From NCBI GenBank assembly GCA_023435825.1, contig JAEZMB010000146.1, positions 1 through 11,489 of the forward strand: 11,489 bases of DNA, written 5' to 3'. The notes beneath the pieces are model-generated. The model was not told where the DNA came from. It made no database searches and was given only the letters and a program-made list of their open reading frames with translations. Shown one piece after another: positions 1 to 7,129 of the stretch. Position numbers and translations under genes: made by a program. This stretch comes from Pseudomonadota bacterium (lineage in GTDB: Bacteria > Desulfobacterota > Desulfovibrionia > Desulfovibrionales > Desulfovibrionaceae). Within the stretch, counting starts at the first letter, position 1. Each line of letters starts with the position of its first letter.

Positions 1-640
1 AGGTACCGCCGGGCCGCCCGGCCTGGGCCAGCCCCGCGGCCAGGCGGGGCGCGGGGGCATGGGGGGCGGCGGGGGCCGCCGGCCAATCGGCCAGGGCGGC
101 GCGCCCGTGCTTTTCCAGCACCGCCAGCCCGACCCGGGCCAGCCCCAGGTCGCCCACGGCCACGATGATGTCGCCGGGATTTCCCGTGCCCCGGGTGAGA
201 AAGCGCCCGGACGGCCCGGGCGCGCCCCAGACCGTGACGGACACGGCGATCTTGTCGCCGCGCGACAGATCGCCGCCGACCAGGGGCAGGTCGTGGCTGG
301 CGGCCAGTCCGGCCATGCCGGCCAGGAACGCGTCCCAGTAGTCGCGGTCGGCGTCGTCGGGGCACACGATCCCCAGCACGAAGCCCGTGGGCGTCGCACC
401 CATGGCGGCCACGTCGCTCAAATTGACGGCCAGGGACTTGGCTCCGACCTCGGCCGGGGTGAAATACGAACGCCGGAAATGCACGTCCTCGACAAAGAGG
501 TCGGAGGTGACGCACAGGCGCGGCGGCACGGCGACCACGGCGGCGTCGTCGCCGCGCGGCAGTTCCACGCCAGCGGCCTGGCGGGGGAAGTGGGCGTCCA
601 TCAGCGCCAGGAAGTCGTCTTCGGAAGCGATGCGGGGCAT
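1..640 (-). CDS. thiL: Thiamine-phosphate kinase ThiL, 3' end cut by window edge
   Basis: ThiL phosphorylates thiamine phosphate to thiamine diphosphate with ATP in the cytoplasm. The first 213 residues are visible; the family is usually a little over 300, so the C-terminal third lies outside the window. Family signatures are present: RGDDAAVV (29-36) for Mg/ATP, TSDLFVEDVHF (45-55), the hallmark KSLAVNLSDVAAMGA (68-82), VGGDLSRG (121-128), and the PAPRLAAGLA stretch (196-205) near the cut. The ATG at 640 has AAGGA about ten bases upstream. It is the last visible member of a minus-strand run cutA, kinase, thiL, with 68 bases separating it from the kinase stop. Grouping with PfkB-kinase and cutA suggests cotranscription but not a shared pathway. 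Confidence 0.93.
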   Translation of the reverse strand, partial: MPRIASEDDFLALMDAHFPRQAAGVELPRGDDAAVVAVPPRLCVTSDLFVEDVHFRRSYFTPAEVGAKSLAVNLSDVAAMGATPTGFVLGIVCPDDADRDYWDAFLAGMAGLAASHDLPLVGGDLSRGDKIAVSVTVWGAPGPSGRFLTRGTGNPGDIIVAVGDLGLARVGLAVLEKHGRAALADWPAAPAAPHAPAPRLAAGLAQAGRPGGT

Positions 641-658
641 GGGCGAAAATTCCTTGCA

Positions 659-684
659 GCCGGGGACGGGTGGCCGCCCCCGGC
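659..684 (-). other. Hairpin between the PfkB kinase and thiL
   Basis: A perfect 7-bp inverted repeat (GCCGGGG / CCCCGGC, 11- to 12-base loop) lies just upstream of the thiL ribosome binding site. There is no U-tract on either strand, so it does not look like an intrinsic terminator. It might modulate thiL translation or transcript stability. In such GC-rich sequence it may also be chance. Confidence 0.35.
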
Positions 685-708
685 AAAACGGCGAAGGTGG
701 GAGGGCGG

Positions 709-1644
709 CTACTTCAGGGGGCCGAAGGCGGCGGCGTAGCGGTCAGTAAACTCCTGCCAGGTGAAGGCGTGCTCCTGGGTGCCGTGCTTTTCCACGGCAT
801 AGGCCGCCGACACCGAACCAAGACGGGCGGCGATGTCCAGGGGCTTGCCCAGGGCCAGGCCCTTGACGAAGCCGGCGCGGAAGGCGTCGCCTGCGCCAGT
901 GGGGTCCTTGACCTCGGCCACGGGGCAGGGCGGGATGGCGATTTCCGAACCCTTCTGGCGGATCACCGAGCCTTTCTCACCCAGGGTGGTGATGACGGTC
1001 CCGGCGCGCTCCACGATCTCGGCCTGGGTCAGCTTGGTGGAATTCTGGATCAGCTCCAGCTCGTAGTCGTTGGAGATGAGGTAGGTCGCGCCGGTGAGCA
1101 TCTCGGTCAGCTGGTCGCCGGAAAAGGCCGGGATGTTCTGGCCGGGATCGATCATGCAGGGGATGTCCTTGGCCTTGTAGCGGCGGGGGAAGTCCTGCAT
1201 GTCTTCGAGGTTGCCGGGAGCGACGATGGCGATGGTCTGGGCCGGGTCGGCCTCGTCCACCGGATAGTCGGCCCGGTGCTTCATGGCCCCGGGATTAAAG
1301 CCTGTGATCTGGTTGTCGGCCTTGTCCGTGGTGATATAGGCCCCGGCCGTGAACTCGCCATTGACCCGGCGGATGCCGTCGATGGCGATGCCGCAGTGCC
1401 GCAGCCAAGCCTCGTAGGCGGCGAAGTCCTTGCCGGCGGTGGCCACGATGGTCGGGTCTTCACCCAAAAGGCGCAGGCAATAGGCGATGTTGCCGGCCGT
1501 GCCGCCGAATTTTTCCTCCAGGCCTTCGACCAGGAAGCAGACGTTTAAGATATGGATCTTGTCGGGCAGGATGTGGTCGGCGAAGCTGCCCGGAAAGCTC
1601 ATGATGCGGTCATAGGCCAGGGAGCCCGAGACGAGGATGCGCAT
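709..1644 (-). CDS. PfkB-family carbohydrate/nucleoside kinase (adenosine kinase-like)
   Basis: This is a cytosolic ribokinase-superfamily kinase of 311 residues. It shows the glycine-rich substrate motif GGTAGNIAYCLRLLG (47-61), the NxxE motif NDYE (192-195) that positions Mg-ATP, and PfkB signature 2, DPTGAGDAFRAGFV (247-260), with catalytic base D253. The segment TAGAYITTDKADNQITGFNPGAM (99-121, quoted in part) resembles the archaeal/Burkholderia nucleoside kinases, so a nucleoside such as adenosine is the likelier substrate; this is inference. Start choice: an in-frame ATG at 1662 overlaps the cutA stop, but it has no ribosome binding site. The bases directly after it, AAGGAG, sit nine bases before the ATG at 1644, which gives the expected N-terminus MRILVSGSLAYD. 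It follows cutA closely and precedes thiL, all on minus. Confidence 0.9.
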   Translation of the reverse strand: MRILVSGSLAYDRIMSFPGSFADHILPDKIHILNVCFLVEGLEEKFGGTAGNIAYCLRLLGEDPTIVATAGKDFAAYEAWLRHCGIAIDGIRRVNGEFTAGAYITTDKADNQITGFNPGAMKHRADYPVDEADPAQTIAIVAPGNLEDMQDFPRRYKAKDIPCMIDPGQNIPAFSGDQLTEMLTGATYLISNDYELELIQNSTKLTQAEIVERAGTVITTLGEKGSVIRQKGSEIAIPPCPVAEVKDPTGAGDAFRAGFVKGLALGKPLDIAARLGSVSAAYAVEKHGTQEHAFTWQEFTDRYAAAFGPLK

Positions 1645-1658
1645 GGGGCGTGTCTCCT

Positions 1659-1994
1659 TCATGCGGGGTTGTCGGTTTGGGGCGTGGTTTCGTCGTCGAT
1701 CCAGCGCAGGAAAGCGGGCAGCCCGTCGGTGATGGGCAGGGTGACCACGCAGGGCACCTCGTAGGGATGCAGTTCCTTGACCCGGGCGATGAGCGCCGGG
1801 GCCAGGGATTGCCGGGTCTTGGCCACGAGCACGGCCTCGTCGGCTTTCTCGATGGCCCCTTTCCAGCGGTAGACGGAACGCATCGCCGGGAAAATATTGG
1901 CGCAGGCGGCCAGGCGTTCCTCGACCAGGGCGGCCCCGATGCGGTCGGCTTCCTCGACGCTCGGGGCGGTGACGTAGGCGAAGACGGCGGTCAT
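1659..1994 (-). CDS. cutA: CutA1 divalent-cation tolerance protein
   Basis: CutA1 is a small trimeric cytosolic protein linked to divalent metal tolerance; its exact biochemical role is unsettled. The 111-residue length is typical. Family motifs are clear: ERLAACANIFP (26-36) including C31, SVYRWKG (40-46), and the strand HPYEVPCVVTLPI (76-88). The ATG at 1994 has AGGAG five bases upstream. The stop TGA (1661-1659) lies 14 bases before the kinase start at 1644, and the kinase ribosome binding site falls in the short gap, so the two genes look cotranscribed. The C-terminal tail after W98 is polar and variable, as usual for the family. Confidence 0.95.
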   Translation of the reverse strand: MTAVFAYVTAPSVEEADRIGAALVEERLAACANIFPAMRSVYRWKGAIEKADEAVLVAKTRQSLAPALIARVKELHPYEVPCVVTLPITDGLPAFLRWIDDETTPQTDNPA

Positions 1995-2267
1995 GGCGGC
2001 TCCTGTGGCGTGGTCGCGGCGGGGTGGCCGGCTCTGCAGGCAGGCGGCCCGCCTGTTCCGATCACGGCGCTGTCACGGCCTTGCGGCCAATGGTCAGGCG
2101 CTCCGGGCCGCGCCTCCCCCATAACGGCGGTTTACGAGAAAACCCGATGCGTGAGAAGCGGTTCTCAATGGCCCAGGCACGAACACGCGGCTGGTGTCAC
2201 GTCTCTTAAACAATGGTTATAGCTCTTTGACTGCAAACCACCATCTGCGCTTTTCGCGGCCGCGACA
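1995..2267. promoter_or_regulatory. Intergenic region upstream of cutA with three palindromes
   Basis: No gene is seen in these 273 bases. Three palindromes stand out. CAGGCGG-C-CCGCCTG (2041-2055) is perfect and lies about 47 bases upstream of the cutA start. TGAGAA-GCGG-TTCTCA (2152-2167) is an operator-like element. TCGCGGCCGCGA (2254-2265) is perfect and directly follows the stop of the upstream regulator gene. None is followed by a U-tract, so I see no convincing terminator for the regulator. The promoter of the cutA operon should be here on minus, but I could not find a good -35/-10 pair. A Fur-type reading of 2152-2167 is not supported, because its spacing differs from the 7-1-7 Fur box. 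Confidence 0.3.
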
Positions 2268-3689
2268 CTAGGTCCTGGTCGGAATGCCGTGGATGCGCAG
2301 GTAGCGGTATAGGCTCTGCTTGCCAAGCTCGGACAGTTCGCAGGCCCGGTGGATGTCGCCGCCGGCGGTCTGCATGAGGAGCTTGAAGTAGCGGTGCTCC
2401 ACATCCTTTTTGTATTCGTCAAAGGGGGTGAGCACCAGTTCCTGTGTGGCTCCGCCGGCTTCGGCAACGGGCAGCATCTCGACGTCCTGGACCGTGGCCG
2501 GGGTGTCCTTGATGCGTCCGCTCATGATGCGGATGCGGATTTCCGGCGGCAGATGCTTGGGATACAGCGTGGGCTCGTACTGGGCGCGCACGATGATGTT
2601 TTCCATGAGGTTGACCAGCTCGCGCACGTTGCCCGGCCAGTCGTATTCTTCCAGGCTGTCCAGGAACTCCGGGGAAAAGCCCTTGAGCGGCACTTTGTAC
2701 TTCGTGCAAAAGGCGTTCATGTAATGGATGGCCAGGCCCCGGATGTCCTCGCCGCGAAGCCGCAGGGCCGGAATGTTGATGTGCATGGTGCGCAGGCGAA
2801 AGAGCAAATCGTTGCGGAATTCGCCGGCCGCGACCAGGGCTTCGAGGTCCTTGTTGGTGGCGGCCACCAGCCGGAAATCGCTGGTTTCCTCTTCCTTGGC
2901 CCCCACCGGCCGGAAGCGGCGCTCCTGGAGCACGCGCAGGAAAGCCTTTTGCTGGGAAAAGGGCAGTTCGCCCACTTCGTCCAGGAACAGCGTGCCCTTG
3001 TCGGCCTGCTTGATGAGGCCTTCCTGCTTTTTCTCCGCTCCGGTGAAGGCCCCCTTGGCATGGCCGAAGAGCACGGATTCGATGAGCGTTTCGGTCAGGC
3101 TGGAGCAGTCCACCACCACGAAGGGTCCCTCGGCCCGTTCGCTGTTGTCGTGGATGGCCCGGGCGAAAAGTTCCTTGCCGGTGCCGGTCTCGCCGGTAAT
3201 CAGCGTGTTGGCGTCGGAGTTGGCGGCCTGGGCCACCAGATCGAGACAGCTGGCCACGCGCGGGCTGCCGCCGATGATGCCCTCGCGCTTGAGCGCCACG
3301 GTGGGCGGGCGATGGGCGAATTTTTCCTTGCGGTACTGCAGGGCGCGGATGAGCGGCAGGGTCATGGACTCGGCCGTGGCCGGCTTTTCGATGTAGTCCC
3401 AGGCCCCGTTTTTGATGGCCAGTTCCGCGCCGTTGGGGTAGCTCGCGCCGGTGAAGATGATGACTTCCGGGGCGCGGTCGCGCTCGGTGATCTTGGGGAT
3501 GGCGATGAGCCCGTTGCCGTCGGGCAGGTCGACGTCGAGGTAGAGGACGTCGTAGAATTCGCGGTCCAGGGCGTCGAGGCCCTTGGCCAGGTTGGGCATG
3601 GCGGTCACCTCGTGGCCCATGCCTTCGATGACCAGCTTGCAGACTTCGCGGATGTGCGTGTCGTCGTCGATGACGAGAATCTTGGCCAT
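2268..3689 (-). CDS. NtrC-type sigma-54-dependent response regulator
   Basis: This is a three-domain transcriptional activator of 473 residues. The receiver domain (about 3-118) has acidic D8-D10, phosphoacceptor D52 in DVLYLDVDLPDG, T80 and K102. The AAA+ domain (about 137-375) has Walker A GETGTGKE (166-173), the sigma-54 loop GAFTGA (213-218), Walker B GTLFLDEV (232-239), arginine-finger region FRNDLLFRLR (291-300) and WPGNVREL (351-358). A Fis-type helix-turn-helix occupies about 443-468. When phosphorylated it should activate sigma-54 promoters. No histidine kinase is adjacent, so the partner is unknown. The ATG at 3689 follows AGGGAGGAGG and gives the canonical receiver N-terminus MAKILVIDDD. 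It is divergent from a small membrane protein gene, with 132 bases between them. Confidence 0.95.
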   Translation of the reverse strand: MAKILVIDDDTHIREVCKLVIEGMGHEVTAMPNLAKGLDALDREFYDVLYLDVDLPDGNGLIAIPKITERDRAPEVIIFTGASYPNGAELAIKNGAWDYIEKPATAESMTLPLIRALQYRKEKFAHRPPTVALKREGIIGGSPRVASCLDLVAQAANSDANTLITGETGTGKELFARAIHDNSERAEGPFVVVDCSSLTETLIESVLFGHAKGAFTGAEKKQEGLIKQADKGTLFLDEVGELPFSQQKAFLRVLQERRFRPVGAKEEETSDFRLVAATNKDLEALVAAGEFRNDLLFRLRTMHINIPALRLRGEDIRGLAIHYMNAFCTKYKVPLKGFSPEFLDSLEEYDWPGNVRELVNLMENIIVRAQYEPTLYPKHLPPEIRIRIMSGRIKDTPATVQDVEMLPVAEAGGATQELVLTPFDEYKKDVEHRYFKLLMQTAGGDIHRACELSELGKQSLYRYLRIHGIPTRT

Positions 3690-3731
3690 GCCTCCTCCCT
3701 GTGTCGGCAAACGATAAAGCTGTAAAGCCAA

Positions 3732-3758
3732 GCGGCGGTTTTGTCGAGACGCCGCCGC
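3732..3758. repeat. Inverted repeat between the divergent regulator and membrane protein genes
   Basis: The 7-bp arms GCGGCGG and CCGCCGC are perfect and separated by 13 bases, between the two divergent start codons. It could be an operator or form a hairpin in the 5' leader of the regulator transcript. No function is shown by the sequence. Confidence 0.35.
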
Positions 3759-3770
3759 ATCCGGCAGGAT

Positions 3771-3800
3771 TTGACGGCCGGTCAAGAGGTTGCGTACATT
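3771..3800 (+). promoter_or_regulatory. Candidate sigma-70 promoter with overlapping palindromic operator
   Basis: TTGACG (3771-3776) and TACATT (3795-3800) are 18 bases apart and form the best housekeeping-type promoter in this gap. It would start transcription near 3807, just before the ribosome binding site of the four-helix membrane protein. The -35 box is embedded in a palindrome, TTGACGGCCGGTCAA (3771-3785), whose half-sites match at six of seven positions. A repressor or activator bound there would control access to the -35. The regulator itself is an obvious candidate, but this is inference. Confidence 0.45.
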
Positions 3801-3821
3801 GCCGTCAACGAGGAGGCGGAC

Positions 3822-4271
3822 ATGGGCGAGACGGAAAACACGGTCGAGGAGACGGCGTCCGGGCGCAAGCGTCCGGTGCTGGTCTGGGTCATCTTTCTTT
3901 TTTATCTGATCAGCAGCGTCCAGGTCATCGTGGCCATGTTTTTCGTGGCCGCCGGCGGCGTGGACATGGCCCCGGAGCAACAGGCCTATCTGGCCAAGTT
4001 CTCGGTCATGGACCGGGTCATCGGCTACATCAACGCCGGGCTGACGCTGGTTGGCGTGTCCATGCTCCTGTCGCTCAAAAAGCAGGCCGTCAACGTGCTG
4101 GCCCTGGCCTTTGCCCTCAATCTCTTTTCCACGGCCGTGGTCTGGATACGCACCGATCCGGCGGCGGTGACGAGCGTGAAGGGGCTTCTCGCCCAGGGGC
4201 TGGGCATCGGCATGTTCGGGCTGGTGGTGCTGTATTCGTGGCGGCTTTTAAAGCGGGGGACGCTGGCGTAG
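3822..4271 (+). CDS. Small four-helix inner-membrane protein of unknown function
   Basis: I do not recognise the family. The 149-residue protein has a short charged, acidic N-terminus, then four likely membrane helices at about 19-44, 64-84, 88-108 and 122-142. The basic RLLKRG at the C-terminus suggests a cytoplasmic end. No catalytic motif is visible. Start choice: the ATG at 3822 has GAGGAGG five bases upstream. The open frame extends back to 3741, but that extension runs through the candidate promoter and has no ribosome binding site. It is divergent from the sigma-54 regulator and is followed 48 bases later by another small membrane-anchored protein on the same strand, possibly cotranscribed. 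Confidence 0.75.
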   Translation: MGETENTVEETASGRKRPVLVWVIFLFYLISSVQVIVAMFFVAAGGVDMAPEQQAYLAKFSVMDRVIGYINAGLTLVGVSMLLSLKKQAVNVLALAFALNLFSTAVVWIRTDPAAVTSVKGLLAQGLGIGMFGLVVLYSWRLLKRGTLA

Positions 4272-4319
4272 CGCCTGACGACGTTTGACATCTTTTGTTG
4301 TCTGGAGCAGGAAAAACCT

Positions 4320-4595
4320 ATGTTGCTGTTTGATCAATCCAAAGCCATTGAGCGTGCTCTTGGTGAAGAGGCGGCCAAGCCTGTCATCGAGGCCTTTCAG
4401 GCCGCCGATCAGCGCGTCATGTCCGCGCTGTTGGCGGAAGTGGCCACCAAAGCCGATCTGGAGCGCTTTCGCGGCGAGGTCAATGCCCGTCTGGCTCGCC
4501 TGGAAAATATGGTGAAGGTCCTGATTGGATTGACCGCTTTGGCTGTGGCGTTTTTCAGCCCGGTGGCCGAAAAGCTGCTCGCCCTGGTCAAGTAG
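4320..4595 (+). CDS. Small coiled-coil protein with C-terminal membrane anchor
   Basis: This 91-residue protein of unknown function has a helical N-terminus, a charged heptad-like coiled-coil stretch (about 36-65, including TKADLERFRGEVNARLARLE) and one hydrophobic helix (about 66-82) near the C-terminus. The layout resembles bacterial DUF1640-like coiled-coil proteins, but I cannot confirm membership. The ATG at 4320 has AGGA seven bases upstream. Its last eight bases overlap the 3' end of bioC on the opposite strand, leaving no room for a terminator between the convergent genes. Confidence 0.75.
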   Translation: MLLFDQSKAIERALGEEAAKPVIEAFQAADQRVMSALLAEVATKADLERFRGEVNARLARLENMVKVLIGLTALAVAFFSPVAEKLLALVK

Positions 4596-5358
4596 CCCGG
4601 CCCGTCGCCATCGCCACCACGTAGCCGGCCACCACGCCTCCGTCGCAGGCGAAGCGCGACTGGTAATACCGCATAAATTCCCGATACTTCCCGGGGCTGC
4701 CCACGCGTTTTGACGGCGTGTGGGTGACCCCGGCTCCTTGCAGGCTTCTAAGCATCTCCCGGACGTCGGCGTGGACCACCGTGTGGCGCGCCGCTTCCAT
4801 CTCCCAGACGATCCCCGGCATGGCGGCCAGCGTCTCGCGCCACCAGCTTTCCGGCCGCATGGGGTAGACCGAGCCGAAGCCCGTGGCCCGGGAGGCCTCG
4901 TCCAGCTCCGACAGCGTCCCCTCCAGGTAAAAAGCCAGGGCGAAGCGCCCGCCCGGCCGCAGCAGCCGCAGATTGGCGGCCAGCGACCGGGCCGGATCGG
5001 CGTACCAGTGCATGGCCGAGGCCGAGGCCAGGAAATCGAAGCTCCCAGGCACAAGCGGAGCCTCTTCGCCATTGGCCGCCAGCCGGACCACCCCGGGCGG
5101 CATGGCGGCATGGGCCAGCATCCCGGGCGAGAGGTCCAGCGCCACATACAGGCTGTCCGACTGGCCGGCGGCCAAAAGGCGCGGGGCGAGCCGGCGGGTG
5201 AGCAGGCCACTGCCGGCCCCGATTTCCAGCACCCGGCCGGCGAGGCGCTCGGGGCAGCGACGGGCCAGTTCCTCGGCCACCCGGGCCTGGACCACGGCCA
5301 CGCTCTCGTAGCCGGCCCCGGCCCGGTCGAAACGGCGGCGGATGTCGTGGCTGCTCAT
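4588..5358 (-). CDS. bioC: Malonyl-ACP O-methyltransferase BioC
   Basis: BioC uses SAM to methylate the free carboxyl of malonyl-ACP, disguising it so that fatty-acid synthesis can elongate it to pimeloyl-ACP methyl ester. The 256-residue protein has a BioC-type N-terminus, RRFDRAGAGYESVAVVQARV (8-27), SAM motif I LEIGAGSGLLT (44-54), acidic D75 in YVALDLS, ASASAMHW (111-118), LRLLRPGGRFAL (130-141), and the characteristic late motif LRSLQGAGVTHT (203-214). Its start ATG (5358) overlaps the stop of the upstream esterase gene by ATGA, implying translational coupling. It is the last gene of the minus-strand bioF-esterase-bioC operon, and its 3' end overlaps a convergent small gene. Confidence 0.92.
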   Translation of the reverse strand: MSSHDIRRRFDRAGAGYESVAVVQARVAEELARRCPERLAGRVLEIGAGSGLLTRRLAPRLLAAGQSDSLYVALDLSPGMLAHAAMPPGVVRLAANGEEAPLVPGSFDFLASASAMHWYADPARSLAANLRLLRPGGRFALAFYLEGTLSELDEASRATGFGSVYPMRPESWWRETLAAMPGIVWEMEAARHTVVHADVREMLRSLQGAGVTHTPSKRVGSPGKYREFMRYYQSRFACDGGVVAGYVVAMATGRAT

Positions 5359-5954
5359 GGCCGCAGAAGCTCTTCCAGGAGTTGCGGGCGCGGCCAGTGG
5401 CCGCCGGGATGGACAACGTGGACCGCCCCGGGCAGGGCGGCCAGGACCTTGTCCACGGCCGAGGCCCGCACGATGCGGTCGGCCGTGCCGGAAACGACCG
5501 TCACATGGCCGGCGGCGACGCCAGGCACGGCCGCTTCGGAGGCCAGCAGATAGTCCAGCCCGGCTGTCAACGCCCCGGTCCAGGCCGGATCGTAGGCCGG
5601 CGGCGTGTCCACGGCGCAGTTTTGCCAGAAGGCGGCGATGGTCCCGGCCGGATCGGCCTGCATCCCGGCGGCCATGCCCCGCACGGCGCGCAGCGGATAG
5701 CAGTCGGCGAAGCGCAAAAATGGCGCGACAAGCACAACCTTCCCATAGCGCGGGAAAAGGGTCGAAGCGTGCTTGAGGATGATGTGCGCGCCCGTGGACC
5801 AGCCGGCCAGCACGTCGCCGCCGTCCATGAGCTGCTTGACCACAACGGCCTCGTCGCCGTCCAGAAACGGCGCGACAAAATGTGCCCGGCCCGAAAGGCC
5901 TGGAAAAAGCGCCTCGGGGCCGGCAAAGCCGGAGCAGAAAACCGTTTGCGTCAT
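5355..5954 (-). CDS. Compact alpha/beta hydrolase, probable pimeloyl-ACP methyl ester esterase (BioH-like)
   Basis: Its position between bioF and bioC, with 4-bp ATGA overlaps on both sides, suggests the esterase that removes the BioC methyl group from pimeloyl-ACP methyl ester before BioF acts. The 199-residue protein has a nucleophile elbow GWSTG (51-55, S53), SGTADR (155-160, likely acid D159) and PGGHWP (183-188, likely base H186), so a full Ser-Asp-His triad is apparent. SGFAGPE (8-14) may supply the oxyanion hole. It is clearly shorter than E. coli BioH (256 residues). The cap segment DPAGTIAAFWQNC (101-113) looks BioH-like. It could instead belong to BioG or another BioC-partner class. 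Function is inferred from fold and context. Confidence 0.8.
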   Translation of the reverse strand: MTQTVFCSGFAGPEALFPGLSGRAHFVAPFLDGDEAVVVKQLMDGGDVLAGWSTGAHIILKHASTLFPRYGKVVLVAPFLRFADCYPLRAVRGMAAGMQADPAGTIAAFWQNCAVDTPPAYDPAWTGALTAGLDYLLASEAAVPGVAAGHVTVVSGTADRIVRASAVDKVLAALPGAVHVVHPGGHWPRPQLLEELLRP

Positions 5955-7129
5955 GGGAAAAAGGAAACCCGAAGCCTGGAAAACCCGAGGCGGATGTGTT
6001 TGAGGTCGTCGTCGGTGAGGTCGGCCCGCAGGGACAGCCGCAGCCGGGCCGTGCCCTGGGGCACGGTGGGCGGCCGCACGGCGGCCACGAGCAGGCCTTC
6101 GGCCCGCAGCAGGGCCTGGGCATGGAGCGCGACACGGTTCTTGCCGCAAAAAACCGGGATGATCTGGGTGGTCGAACCCATGGTGTCAAAGCCCAGGCTG
6201 TCCAGGTGGTCGCGAATCTGCCGGGAGATGCGCATGAGCCGCGCCCCAAGACCGGGGTTGGCCTTGACGTGGCGCAGGGCGGCCAGCCCGGCGGCCAGCA
6301 CGGCCGGCGGCAGGGCCGTGGAAAAAATAAACGAGCGGCCCTTGTTGCGCAAAAGCTCAATGGTCTCCACCCGGCCGGCCACGTAGCCGCCAAGGGACCC
6401 CAGGGCCTTGCTCATGGTGCCCACCTGGACGTCCACATCGTCGGACAGCCCCAGCGCCGCCACCAGCCCGCGCCCCCGGCCGAGCACGCCCATGGCGTGG
6501 GCTTCGTCCACCACGACCAGCGCCCCGTGGGCTTTGCCAAGCTCGACCAATCGCGCTAAGGGGGCCACGTCGCCGTCCATGCTGAAGACCGTGTCCGTGA
6601 CGATGATCTTCTTCTCGGCCAGGGCTTCGCGGTCAAGCAGGCGGGAGAGATGCTCCATGTCCAGGTGCTTGTAGCGCACAAGGCGCGCCCCGGAGAGCAG
6701 GATGCCGTCGATGATGCTGGCGTGGTTTAAGCGATCGGAGAAAACGACCGTATGGCGGTCGGCCAGGGACGTGAACACGGCCAGGTTGGCGGCGTAGCCG
6801 CTGCCGGTGACCAGGGCCGCTTCCTGGTATTTGAAGGTGGCCAGTTCCGCTTCCAGGGTTTCGGCCAGGGCGAAGTTGCCGGTGATGAGCCGCGAGGCTC
6901 CGGACGAACAGCCGTGGCGCGTGGCGGCCTTGATGGACGCCTCGATGAGGTCCGGGTGGTGGGACAGGCCGAGGTAGTTGTTGGAGGCGAGGTTTAAAAG
7001 CTTCGCGCCGGAGTAGACAACCTCCCGGGCCGCGCCGTCGTCCACGGGCGGAATGGTCCGGTAGCTGTCCGAATTGCGGAGTTTCGCCGCTTCGGGCACG
7101 ATGTATTTGCCGAAAAAGGATGTGCTCAT
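5951..7129 (-). CDS. bioF: 8-amino-7-oxononanoate synthase BioF
   Basis: BioF is a PLP enzyme of the alpha-oxoamine synthase family that condenses pimeloyl-ACP with L-alanine to give 8-amino-7-oxononanoate. The 392-residue protein shows LNLASNNYLGLSHHP (45-59), SDRLNHASIIDG (131-142, with H136 expected to stack on PLP), VVVDEAHAMGVLGRGRG (205-221, D208 and H211), the PLP lysine K241 in TMSKALGSLGGY, and the C-terminal RPPTVPQGTARLRLSLRA (352-369) typical of BioF rather than 2-amino-3-ketobutyrate ligase. Its ATG at 7129 overlaps the bioA ATG on the other strand. The ribosome binding site is weak (GTGA just upstream). The stop overlaps the esterase start by ATGA. Confidence 0.93.
   Translation of the reverse strand: MSTSFFGKYIVPEAAKLRNSDSYRTIPPVDDGAAREVVYSGAKLLNLASNNYLGLSHHPDLIEASIKAATRHGCSSGASRLITGNFALAETLEAELATFKYQEAALVTGSGYAANLAVFTSLADRHTVVFSDRLNHASIIDGILLSGARLVRYKHLDMEHLSRLLDREALAEKKIIVTDTVFSMDGDVAPLARLVELGKAHGALVVVDEAHAMGVLGRGRGLVAALGLSDDVDVQVGTMSKALGSLGGYVAGRVETIELLRNKGRSFIFSTALPPAVLAAGLAALRHVKANPGLGARLMRISRQIRDHLDSLGFDTMGSTTQIIPVFCGKNRVALHAQALLRAEGLLVAAVRPPTVPQGTARLRLSLRADLTDDDLKHIRLGFSRLRVSFFP

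Noticed and set aside
56..76. Possible frameshift in thiL at runs of G on plus
   Set aside because: On recounting the six-G run at 61-66, the native frame reads straight into the conserved HAPAPRLAAGLA segment, so no frameshift is needed.
2349..3725. Long open frame on plus opposite the sigma-54 regulator
   Set aside because: It is a GC-rich antisense shadow: the minus frame has a full set of receiver, AAA+ and helix-turn-helix motifs and the plus product has none.
3690..3980. 97-residue N-terminal extension of the sigma-54 regulator
   Set aside because: The extension has no domain, runs through the divergent promoter and into the neighbouring gene, while the ATG at 3689 has a strong ribosome binding site and a canonical receiver N-terminus.
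4285..4290. Perfect TTGACA before the 91-residue gene
   Set aside because: No acceptable -10 lies 16-18 bases downstream; the region is purine-rich ribosome-binding sequence.
4588..6393. 601-codon frame that would fuse bioC to upstream sequence
   Set aside because: The upstream part is an off-frame shadow of bioF and the esterase gene; the ATG at 5358 overlapping the esterase stop gives a standard BioC.
6989..7024. Inverted repeat GAGGTT-N24-AACCTC near the bioF/bioA junction, considered as a BirA site
   Set aside because: It codes for the conserved LNLASNN region of BioF, and its half-sites have the opposite orientation and wrong sequence for a TTGTAAACC-type BirA box.
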